This document shows positions 1 through 10,588 of a stretch of 64,000 bases of DNA, in pieces. How positions within the stretch are numbered: the first letter of the stretch is position 1; every line of letters starts with the position of its first letter. The translations under genes and the position numbers were made by a program. The notes below the pieces were generated by a model that was not told the origin of the DNA, made no database searches, and saw nothing but the letters and a program-made list of their open reading frames with translations. This DNA comes from Lumnitzera littorea (Eukaryota > Streptophyta > Magnoliopsida > Myrtales > Combretaceae), in the NCBI GenBank assembly GCA_024138015.1, contig JAMXBB010000002.1, positions 49,966,469 to 50,030,468 on the forward strand. The letters run 5' to 3'.

Positions 1-3000
1 CAAAGACCCTAAACCCAAGTATACATGAACATAAGTTAAAAATCCTAATTGAATAAAGAATCTAAACCCCAAATTGTAGAGTTGCAAGACTCAAGATTAA
101 ACTCCAAACATAAAGGAAACCCTAAATTAAAACATTTAACTTGAATTATATAAATCACATAAATTTAATAACGAATGATGGGAGATATATTCAAATAATA
201 ATGATCAATTAAATTAAGATAATAAATTGATGGGATTACTAATTTACCCCTACTAACATATTTTCCCTAAAAGTATTATTAAAATCATAAGCGTATCTTT
301 AGAGCCATAAAACGCTCATAAAACCCTAAAACATGAGAAGTCCTAAAATGATTTGAAAACTTTAATTTAGTGACAAAGACCCTAATTTAATTAATAAACT
401 TTAATTATAAAGACACATTAATAATTAATTACTAATAATTCACTAAATCACTAAAAAGCCCTAATTTGCCTTTTAAAATTGTAATTGAGTAGTTATAATC
501 AATTCTAATCCTTAGAAACCTTAAATTAATTAGATAAAATGATCTAATAAGCTTGATTAACTTAATTAAATATGAAAAACCCTAAACTATGTCTAATTGT
601 GGTCATTTACACTAATAATTAAGGTCATAAGCTTAAATTACATTCTAATCATCTATATGTATTCATGCATCATAACTAGCCAAAGATAATCGCAATTAAC
701 CATATAAGACAAGATAATTAATTTGGAAAACAAGAGACCACTTACCTTTAGTAAACAAATCATTTCCTTAATTAGCAAATATCATAAAAAGCAATTGGTC
801 CTCACTTGTGCTTGTACCATATTACTAAGAATGGAAAGGATTTGTTCCCTACTACACTTACTCATAATCAACCCTTTTTAACCCCTCCATTTGCATTTTT
901 AATCCATCTTTTTCCTTAGAATAAATCCTAGAAACATTCTCTAAACACATACATCTAAAATGAGAGAACAACAAGAATGAAGGAAATAAGAAGAAGCCTC
1001 TCGGATCTGCCTATGCACTTAAACGCCCTAAGCCATAACTTTATACAACCACCTCCAAGCAATATAAAAACACTTGCATTTGATTTCTCTTTCATCTACC
1101 TTTCCTATCGACAATTAAAGTCAACTTATTTAATTATACACCCAATTAAAGATTTTATTGTTATGGTCTACACTGTAATTGGCTTCAATTCATACCATTA
1201 GTCCAATTGACACAATCTGCCAAAGGAATGGTTGCTTATGACCTTTGGAGTTTATGCAACCCTCATAAGGTTGTAGATGACCACAAATGATTGTTAGTAG
1301 GTTACTTGACCTAGATTTTTAAAGTGGGCTACAACTTACAATTTTGCAGGGGATGGCCAGCGGCTACCAATGGGAGGTCGAGAAAGCCCCCTAAGGCTGT
1401 GGGTAGCTAAATGGACTAATGATATGAATTAGAGTTAATTGAGGTGTAAATCGTAATAATTAAATCTTTAATTGAGTGTATAATTAAAAAAAGTTGAAAC
1501 TTAAGGTATATAATTGCAAAAAGTAGCAAAGTTGAGGTATAAACCGTGAGATTGACCCTAATAATTTTAGTAAACTATTAGGCCCATTGGTTTAGGTTTT
1601 AGTCAAGATATATGCCTTAGGATATGAACTAGGCCTAAATTAAACTAAAAGGCCTACAAATCGAGCCTTAAACCCACTTAATCACTCACGACCAACATGT
1701 ATATTAGATAAGTAAAACTTAATTAAAAGAGTTTATTGAGCTTACTAAATAATTTAAGAAGCCCTAATAATTCTAGGTGTAAATAGAGCCCATAAATAGT
1801 TAAAAGAAGTGGTTTAGGAGTTAAAATGATAAGAGATGGACTTGGACTTATAGAGAATAATTAGAAGCTGACTTAATTGATATGATATGATTAGAAGTTG
1901 AATGTTAAATGGGTCATTTAGTAGGTTTAATAAGTTATTTGGCCTATTAGGATAAGTTAGAAAAAGGTTTAGGGTCTTAGGATGTAAATTGGACTTGAGA
2001 CAAGTTAAAAGGTCTAGAAACAAATCCTAAACCGACCCAAAAACTACTTGACGAGCTATTATAATAATTATTTAAGTTCTAAATAAAAGGTTTATGAAGC
2101 CCATCAAGTATTCTAGGAAGTCCATGATAGGCTTAGATAAGAGTTTAGGCACATATCAATTTGAATAGCTTAAACAAGTCTTTAATTCATAAAAAATAGG
2201 TTTTGACCTAACTTAAAATGATATACTTATGGTTGGGTCCCAACTCCTAAAATAGACCCCTCCATGCGAAAATATGTTTGAAATCATTTGAAATCGATTA
2301 TAAGAATGAGAAAAATGGACTTAAAATGAAGAAGTTAGAGCGAAAACAAGTTTTAACTATGCTTAATGATTTAAGGCGGGTTTTAGTAATTAGGTAGACT
2401 ATTAGGTCCTTGAAGAATCCTTGTTCCAATTATTTAAATATATATTATTATTGTATTTTAGGTGGCTTAATTTATAATTCAAGAACCTTGAAGGTTAGGA
2501 TAAGTAAGCAAGTAGGCCAAGTAAGAAAGTTTTGATGAACTGCTGCTTATTTGTGTTTGATAATTACTTAATGTTTTGTTGCTTACTCTTAATTATTTGT
2601 TGAGTAACTAGTTGTTTTATATTCCAACATCCATGTGATTGCCTTTTTAAATTGATAAGTTTAAATATTTGGTCAAATTAACTGGATATACTTGTTGCAT
2701 GTCTGTGATTCATTAGTTGTGAATTGGGATGTCTATAGCTTTTCTCATGCTCTAAAAAGGTGGAGTTGTAATAGTCTTACTATATGAATCATCCTAAAAT
2801 AAAAACTAACCTTATACCTATTATTATAAACTTAGTTCACACTAGGCATACTCGACTTGATCGTTTTGAAGCGTCTAGTTTGATACCTGCATGATAGAAA
2901 CCTATGGAATAATTTTTTTGGAAATAACTGATAAGTAAACTCTTAGTTTGAATTTTTAGAAGAGTATACATAAAACCTACAAGTACACATTATTTAGTAT

Positions 3001-4398
3001 ATAGACCAAAAGATCGAAAACTAATTAGCCCCTTTAAGAAGACTTGGGTAGTTGTCTTAGCAATTAGAAAGAAAGTCAATAATAAAAACAAAAATTCAGC
3101 CAAATTCTCTTTGATTCTCACTCCACAATCCCATTTGCTAAAGTTCTGGTTTTAGGTGTGGTACTTACAACATCAATCTGAACTTACAAAATAGACTATA
3201 AGAGAATGAGCGATAACTTACTAAGTAAGTGAGACGGAGACAAAAGTATGCATCAACACATGCTAAACAGGGTTTTCAACCAAATTAGTGAGATGCAATG
3301 CATGTACATGATACAAATGTTATTGTACAACGTTATCCAGTTCGTCGTAAGATTAGAAAAATTACATTTGCTCTAATTTGGGTTGAGGAGCTTTGCACTG
3401 TGCATTCGTGAATTAGAACTAAATTGAGGTTTGTGCAATGGAGAATACCTTCCCCTTATGACTACCTTTGAACCATAGCCCCCAACTTTACTGCTACCTT
3501 TTCTTTTGTCACTTAGTTTGACTAAGGTGGGGAAACGATTATTTTAGTTATGCTTATTGAAGAGAGTTTGTGTTTGGCTCGAGAATTCTAGGCGTTACTC
3601 TTAATGCATTGTGATGTATGTAAGATTAGATGTTAAGCCGAGTTTGCATTAGTTTATTTTTAAGGTGATTAACCAAGCTTAAACAATTCAAGCATCATAA
3701 TATTCATAGAACAACCATAACATGGAGCTTAGGTCTCATCACAGTAAATCAAATCTCAAACACAAGAATTGCACACACATAAACAACTCACTATAATCAC
3801 AATCAAATACATACCAATGTTTCTAGATATTTTAAAATAATACCTCAAAATGCTGCGAAGTATTTATCCCCCTTATTTGGCTTCCTAGCCAATCGTTCCC
3901 AAAAGTCTCCAATAATTAATTTAACCTAATGTAGCTATAGATACTTATTATATAATATCATTGTAATTTAATTTTACATTTAAAATTTATATAACATCGG
4001 TTTTTAGTATTATTTAACAAGTTTCTATCTCTTTAAAGAACTTTTACTTTAGAAACTTTTACTTTTTATTAAAAATTATATATACTCAAATTTTATGAAA
4101 GTAATGATATTAAATTTATAAAAATATAAACTTCAATTTTAATAGTTTTGACAAAGGATTTTTATTAGGGATCCACTCATTTTGAGAATCAATACTAATA
4201 ATATATAATTTCTACAACTATCAATATTCTAAATTTAAATTTTGAAAAGAATGAAATGATACGAATAAAATACTCTATTTAGAAAAATAATCAGATTACA
4301 AATATTTATTTTTTATAACTATTAAAATCAATTAAAAGACAATACTTATAATTATAGAAATAAGGTTATTTGAAAATATAGGACATTAGGAAAATTAA
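1..4398. other. AT-rich noncoding flank
   Basis: No convincing gene. Reading frames near 977-1201 and 1814-2023 are short, low-complexity and unlike any family I know. Scattered CCCTAA or AAACCCTAA words occur (near 108, 320, 571) but not in tandem, so they are not telomeric repeat. Between about 1600 and 2200 short phrases such as AAGCCCAT and GGCCTA recur irregularly, which suggests an old decayed repeat without a clear period. Otherwise I see nothing definable. Confidence 0.5.
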
Positions 4399-4566
4399 AT
4401 CTTTCAATCCTTTTTTTTTCTTTTCCTTTTCCTTTCTCTTTTTTTCTTTTCTCTTCCTCTTCTTTTTTTTCTTCTCATTTTTTTCTTTTCTTTTCTTTCT
4501 TTCCTTTTTTTTCCCCTCGTCACTCTTAATCTCTTTCTCTCTCTCTTTCTCTCTTTTCCTCTTTGA
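4399..4566 (+). repeat. Polypyrimidine (T/C) tract, about 165 bp
   Basis: Nearly uninterrupted T and C on the plus strand, alternating runs of CTTTT, CCTTTTCC and TCTCTC, with only isolated purines. Its complement gives a spurious Lys/Arg/Glu-rich reading frame on the minus strand. Such homopurine-homopyrimidine tracts can form triplex DNA; that is general knowledge, not shown here. Confidence 0.85.
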
Positions 4567-5559
4567 TTATGACATCTTGTCTCTCTTTCCATGTGGCATA
4601 AAGCCATATTAATAAGAAAGCTTCACCGCTTAACTTTGGTTAAGGCAGTTGAAGTATTATATTAATTTTTTTATTTTTCTTTTTTTTTTTCCAATTTTAC
4701 GTGATTTTTCTAATATAATTTTATCATGATTTATTATTTTTAAAGTTCCATAATGTATTTAAAAAATAGTAGAACATTATATTACGCACTTAATTTAAAA
4801 TTTCTATTTCTAGACTAATTAAAATTTAACACGATAAACTTTATGTTATAATTTATATTAATTGTATTTCAACTTATTTTTGAAATTTGACTTTACAAAA
4901 CTATTTCTTATAACTTTTGGGAAACTCATTTTATCATTTGGTCTTATTTGGAATTAATTTTTCATTGGTCTTATGTTTCAAGATAAGGCCCCAAATATAC
5001 TTTTGTTTAATATACGATATATATAGGTTCTATTAATTATTTATGACTTATTCATATATATCTTATATGTAATTTTACTCATTAATATTAATTATTAAGA
5101 TAATGTAGTTGACTCTAAAGGATTTATCACAAACTATATTTAAAATTACAAAATTTTATGTTATAGTGATTAGATTTGATAAACTTAATACTTCTAAGAA
5201 AATTGCATATAAATGAGCTTAATTTGAAATATTAAAGTTATACAGTTTCTTCTTTTAATTTTTATTACCTAGTCATAAGGGTTTAATTTAATTCCAAAAA
5301 CATTGTTATAAATCATAATTTTTAGAGTATGTCCTAAATACTAAACTTTTCAATTCATTATTAATTTATATTATTGCATATCCAAATCTAGGTGTAATTT
5401 TGACATTTTGACACTTATATCTAGTTTTATTAATTTATGGGTATGTGTTTTATTATGGTAAATGAATACATATTACTTTTACATGTTATCTCATATCACT
5501 AGTAAAGCTACTATATATCGTTTTATACCTTTAACTTAACTTATAAGTATATATTTTTT
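4567..5559. other. AT-rich noncoding sequence
   Basis: Very AT-rich with no coding frame, tandem repeat or recognisable element. Confidence 0.5.
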
Positions 5560-6619
5560 CATAATGGATATAAATTACTAGAAAGTTAGCATGTTAAGGT
5601 TATGGGGTATTATAGCTTTACCAAGTTTTTTGAAAAATTTGTGAAAATACATTTTTGAAATGTTTTATGACTTAAATAAAGATTTATCAATTTAATAAGT
5701 ACTCATAATAGTTGCTTGTGACATTTTACTTATTGAGGCAAAGTTAGTAAACCATCTTTAGTTAACTAATAGCAAGTAGCCTGTGTAGGGATTTGCATAG
5801 TTTAGCCAGTGGGGTATTATATGGATTTATTGATAGTGAGTCTATGAGGCGTTATATTGATTATTGATAATGGATAGTCCTAGATGGGATCTACCTAATT
5901 GATTAGTATAGTATTCTTGACTAAGGTAATAGTTGAGTTTTGTTTGTTGGGATGGTACTCATAAATAGACTCATGTGGGCAAGGTAAGGTACCCTGTGCA
6001 ATTAAGTACATGGGATAATTAATGTTTAAAAGATGTAAATTTACACTTTCTATAGTTTCGAAGCCCCATGGATGTGTAACTTACATTCATTGCATGTACA
6101 TTTATTTCGTATGTGGCTAAAATGCATGTTTGTCATAATGCTTGATAACTTGCTTAACTGGTAGTGGTGAGGAATGAACTTATTGAGCTGTGGTATGCTC
6201 ACCCTTTGGTAGTTCCTTTTTGTAGATAACCAAACATTGAGAATGGGTTAAGATTAGAGTGTAGAGCATTCCTTTAAGCAATTGGATTAGATAGACAATA
6301 TTACTTTAATAGACTATATTAGTTAAATTACATCTTTCTAATATTTAGTAACTCGTGATGTCATTGAAATTTAATTATCTCATCTTATTATTTGGTAGAT
6401 AATTCCAACTCTTTGTAGTTTTGATGAACTGTAAATTGTTGAATTATCCTAATTACCTATATAAATAAATAAATGTAAGTAAAATGAATAAGCACCTTTT
6501 AAAACTTACTAGTTATAGTTTTATAACCTTTGACTTACAAAGCAATCTTTATATCATGAGTATACACATAATATCAAAATTTTAGGCAAAACCACTAGAC
6601 CCTTTTTTGGATCGTTACA
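5560..6619 (+). mobile_element. Possible diverged gypsy LTR, 3' part
   Basis: Around 6176-6200 the sequence TTGAGCTGTGG followed by TGCTCAC matches a phrase in the 2.9-kb solo LTR of this window (13059-13085). In both places the phrase is followed about 440 bp later by an end in GTTACA or GTAACA (6619 here, 13500 there). The same distance to the same kind of end suggests a second, much older LTR of the same broad type in plus orientation. Its 5' end could not be found and the left boundary is a guess. Confidence 0.3.
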
Positions 6620-6837
6620 TGCACATCCTCTTCGGTGTAATTTTCCCCCATAATAATAATAATAATGAGTTACAAATATTGCAATTAATGGTGCGGCGTG
6701 AAATTTACAGCCAATGACCAATGTTGTCACTTAATCATCACTAAAACTATAAATTGAAAATGAGAAAAACGATTTACATTAGAAAAAAATGACATCATAT
6801 TTCTCATTTTCCATTATTGCTAACTACCATGGCTAGT
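6620..6837. other. Noncoding target DNA left of the LINE
   Basis: Short AT-rich stretch with a (TAA)n run near 6652-6669. It is the pre-insertion flank of the LINE; its continuation on the other side of the complex begins at 32307. Confidence 0.5.
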
Positions 6838-6848
6838 TATCTTCTATC
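6838..6848 (+). repeat. LINE target-site duplication, left copy
   Basis: TATCTTCTATC sits directly before the poly(T) that is the LINE's poly-A tail on the plus strand. The identical 11-mer occurs at 32296-32306, just outside the LINE ORF1 start, as expected for target-primed reverse transcription. Confidence 0.75.
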
Positions 6849-6849
6849 A

Positions 6850-6861
6850 TTTTTTTTTTTT
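6850..6861 (-). other. LINE poly-A tail
   Basis: Twelve T on the plus strand, directly inside the target-site duplication, reading as the poly-A end of the minus-strand LINE. Confidence 0.75.
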
Positions 6862-9496
6862 CAGTAGAATGATGAGATTATATTACTTCAAAAAGTCCGA
6901 ACACAACAAAACATTAAACTAAGTCTAAGGGAATATATCCCTACTCAACAACATGATCATTCGATAGCATACTTGTAATAACATCTGAAACAAACTATAG
7001 AACAAAATCTGGGAAAACAACATCATCCAGTACTTGTAGCCCCTTCTTTGCCAGTGTGTTCGTACCTTCGCTAAGCTTTCTTGAAACCCTATAAATAAAC
7101 AAGAAAAACTAGAGATTAGGTGCTTGCACTCTTGCAGATACTGGTTACATTTGTCCACATCTACCCTATCATTCCTAACCATTTCATTGCTTGCTGAGCA
7201 TCCACTTTACATAAGAGCTTATCATATCACATGGATGTAGCCAATTCTAATCCATTCTTAATTGCATAAAGCTCAGCTTCAAGGGGGGTGAGGTTTCCGA
7301 TTTGTTTGTGTAAGCCACCCATCACAACACTACGGTTGTCATTCACTAAGACACCAATTCTTGCTACATGTCCATCTAAAGTTACAGCACCATCACAATT
7401 TATCTTTAGCCATCCTTCTACTACTTTATTGATATCTAGTAGATCACACTGCATCTGCAATTGAAGTTTCTCTCTGCGTTGGTACACCCACCATTCATTT
7501 GTGGACTTCTTGCAATTTTCTACAAAATTTTCATCTACTGAAGCTAGGAGAAAAATTCTCCTATTCCGCTCCTTCCAAATCTTCTTCATTGTTAAAAAAA
7601 TGACTTGCTAGTGTTGCTGTATCCCTCCAATTCAGCCTTCTTACCTTACAAGACTTACAAATCCATCTTCTTAGAATCTCCATACTTTAAATTTCTGCTT
7701 TTACAAGGAAATTTGGAATTGAAAAAAAAAAAAAAAAATTGTTTGCTCCAAGTACAGTTGTGGAATACACGTTGAATTGTTTTTGTCTTCCTGTTGCATA
7801 AATGACACAACCCTCCTAAATTTATTCCCCTTCTAGCTAAATTATCCCATGATGCAAGACCATTATGAAAAATACACCATATCAGAAATCTATTACTTGG
7901 GGAAGTGGGTAGCTGCCAAATCTAATCCTAGTTCTCCTCTTGTATTTCCCCATCTTTTTCTTTTAGCATTAACCCGTACGCTGATCTGGATGAGAATTCC
8001 CGATCCATCTCTTACAGCTAACGTATGATGTCATCCTCATTTCCATTTTCTTGTAGTAGAAGGTGCCCCAACTTTGCTTCTTTACCATCATATAAAGGAT
8101 AGCCTAAAACATTTTCATTCCACCAAAAATCATCATTCCAGGTTTGATATATGGTGACCGTAACATCTAATCTGTGTAGCGGTCCATAAAGTTAACTACA
8201 GACTTGTTCTCCTCCCCTCCAGTGATTAGTCCAAAAGAGTACTCTTGCCATTTTTTATTTTGACATGAGCTTTATCCTCCACCTATGTTAAAGCCTTTTG
8301 AACTTTCTGATAAAGCTTGGAGACTGATTTTCTTTTAATTGTTCCCTGATGCAGTTTGCATTTCTGATGAAGGAGCCTTTTCCACAACAAATTTTTTCTT
8401 TGAATATTCCAGGCTAATTTTGTAAGATTTACTTGGTTTTGTGCTTGGATGTCGCACAGTCCATGTCCTCCCCATGCTCTTAGCCTCTTCTGCTTTTTTC
8501 CACCTTATCCAATTGATCTTCCTCGACTTTGCAATAGACCTCCACACAAAATCCCGATGGATGTGTTTGACCCTTTTTGCAAAACTTTAATTGAATAACT
8601 TGGGAATGATAATTAACAATGCTCTTGAGGCACGATGTAGCAAGCAATGGTTTCCCCTCCATGCTCAAGAATTTAGTCTTTCATCTTGCTAGCTTCTTGC
8701 AGACTTTTTCCATAATAAAGCCAAGGTCTTCTCCATTCGGACTTCCTCCTTCCTTCATTGGGATGTCGAGGTTTTTCCCAATGTCTGTCTAAGTTCTTAT
8801 TCTGAAAATACTCGATTCTATCCTTTAGACCTCCATTAGTATTTTTTGAGAACAACAAATAGGATTTCTATTAACTAACACATTGATCTGAAAGGTGTCC
8901 AAAACCTTCTATAACCCCTTTAATTAGCTGTGCATTTTCCTCTAATGCTTCTCCCATCAGCAACAAGTCATCAACCCAAAAAAAGTGTGACAAACTGATG
9001 TCTGTACCCCAAATTTGTAGCGGCTTCTACTTCCCTTCTTCCACCTTGGTGTGAATGATCTGGCTTAATAACTCCATCGCTAAGATGTATAGGTATGGAG
9101 ATAACGGGGTCTCTCTATCTTACATCCCTACTTAAGGTGAAAGGGTCAATCATAGCTTCATTCACTATGTGGAACTTCATTGATGAAAGGTGGGAGCTAA
9201 TAAGCTTAATCCAGGAACTAGGGAAATTTAAGAATTGGAGCGAGAACCTGATAAAGTCCCATTCTAAGCAGTCATAAGCCTTTTCGAAGTCCAATTTTAC
9301 AATCTTCTACTTCTTCCTTCCTCGAGTCAAACGAGTACAACGCTTCATTAAACACAATAATATCATTCCTAGCCGCATGCCCCGAAATAAAACTAGATTG
9401 CATTGGGCTTATAATGTCATTTAACATCAGATGAAGTTGGTTAACCAAACATTTACTTACTATCTTGTAAATGGTAGTACAGAGGCTTATTGGCCA

Positions 9497-9501
9497 AAAA
9501 T
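9497..9501 (+). repeat. Copia target-site duplication, left copy
   Basis: AAAAT directly precedes the left LTR; the same five bases follow the right LTR at 16320-16324. The LINE reading frame resumes across the element once one copy is removed. Confidence 0.8.
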
Positions 9502-9741
9502 TATAAAATTTTGAGAAAAAAATTTCTGTGTGTGTATATCCATGTCACAGGCTAAAGAGGGCCAATATATATACAACATAGACGCACTAACCAAACTTCT
9601 AAACATAGAAAACAAATATCCTAAATATATTCTTTACATAATTGACAGATATTCCTAAATATTCTAATACCTTCTAAACATAGAAAATATCCTAAATATA
9701 CTTTTTACATAATTGACAGATATTCCTAAAATATTCTAATA
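9502..9741 (-). repeat. Copia 3' LTR (240 bp)
   Basis: Aligned by eye with 16080-16319 over its whole length with about seven mismatches and no gaps. It contains an internal tandem duplication (9596-9669 and 9671-9741), each copy ending in ATTCTAATA. A TATATATA run on the minus strand near 9565-9573 is the likely core promoter. Confidence 0.9.
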
Positions 9742-9752
9742 CTCCTCCTCAA
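9742..9752 (-). promoter_or_regulatory. Copia polypurine tract
   Basis: TTGAGGAGGAG on the minus strand, directly upstream of the 3' LTR start TATTAG; the expected plus-strand priming site. It fixes the LTR start at TA rather than TG. Confidence 0.75.
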
Positions 9753-9883
9753 GTTGGTGCGTGAAGATTGCAAACCCCCAACTTGCGTAGAAGATACCCA
9801 AACTGCTGTATTCCCAATACCTTAGTAAAAATATCAGCGAGTTGCTCAGAGTTACGTACATAAACAGTCTGAACATGTCTATG

Positions 9884-10583
9884 TTAAATCTCATCACGAA
9901 TAAAATGACAATCAATTTTAATGTGCTTTGTGCACTCATGAAACACGGGATTTGCACTAATGTGTAAAGCTGCTTGACTATCACAATACAACAGCATAGG
10001 ATGAGAGTGTACAACACCAAGAGACAGCAAAAGACCCTTTAACCATTTCAGTTCACATATGGTAGTAGCCATGAAACGATATTCTGCTTCAGTAGAGGAT
10101 CTCGACACTATATGTTGCTTTTTAGTCTTCAAAGAAATGGGAGAAGTCCCTAACATAACAAAATATCCAGTAAAAGATCGTTGAGTTAAAGGACAACTCC
10201 CCCAATCAGAATCAGAATAAGCATACAACCGAAGATCACTATCAGCTCATAAAAGTATTCCTTGTCCAAGACTGCCCTTCAAATAACGAACTACGTGCAA
10301 AGTTGCGTCCCAATGAGCTTCCCTTGGTTGATGCATAAATTGTGCCAAAATATGAACACTGTAGAACAACTCAAGTCGAGTAAGAGTCAAATAAATCAGT
10401 CTTCCTACCAATCTCCGATACTTCTCTGAATCTGCCAACAATACATTTTTTGCTAAGGCTAAATGATGATTTTGTTCAATGGGAAAACCAGATGGTTTAG
10501 CACCCAATAATCCAGCTTCACTGATAATATCCAAAGCATATTTACGTAGGCAAAGAAAAATTCCTTCTTGATTCCGAGCCACC
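9884..10583 (-). pseudogene. Copia pol, RT end and RNase H (downstream of the solo LTR)
   Basis: The frame resumes on the minus strand at EVARNQEG, the continuation of KYFLGV at 13506. It runs through the RT connection region (YRRLVGRLIYLT, MHQPREAHWDATLHVVRYLKG) to a stop at about 10246, then the RNase H with AYSDSDWGSCP, SSTEAEYRFMA and LYCDSQAALHI, which carry the usual acidic residues. It ends near 9884 with HIKIDCHFIRDEI. One stop separates the two reading frames. Confidence 0.9.
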
Positions 10584-10588
10584 TCTAC
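10584..10588 (+). repeat. Solo-LTR target-site duplication, left copy
   Basis: TCTAC directly before the TG start of the solo LTR; the same five bases at 13501-13505 follow its CA end. Confidence 0.85.

Larger units (their letters stand above)
6849..9501 (-). pseudogene. LINE ORF2, C-terminal part (RT core, zf-RVT, RNase H)
   Basis: Minus-strand fragments give, in order, a reverse transcriptase segment with SSFISG followed by HAARND near 9370-9400 and the catalytic loop FWVDDLLLMGEA at about 8940-8980 (the usual FADD replaced by WVDD). A zinc-binding zf-RVT segment follows near 7750-7925, with FLIWCIFHNGLASWDNLARRGI and C-x2-C residues. An RNase H of the plant LINE type lies at 7589-7227, with WLKINCDGA and the acidic residue of TPLEAELYAIK. 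A tail with NTLAKKGL runs to about 7000. Stops and frameshifts interrupt all of it. The copia insertion at 9502 cuts it inside the RT, just upstream of PISLC. Confidence 0.8.

Noticed and set aside
1..620. Telomeric repeat remnants (CCCTAAA words)
   Set aside because: Words are scattered singly in AT-rich DNA, never in tandem.
977..1201. 74-residue frame as a small host gene
   Set aside because: No family resemblance, no promoter or splice context, and AT-rich surroundings give such frames by chance.
4404..4607. Lys/Arg-rich reading frame on the minus strand
   Set aside because: Complement of the polypyrimidine tract; composition artefact.
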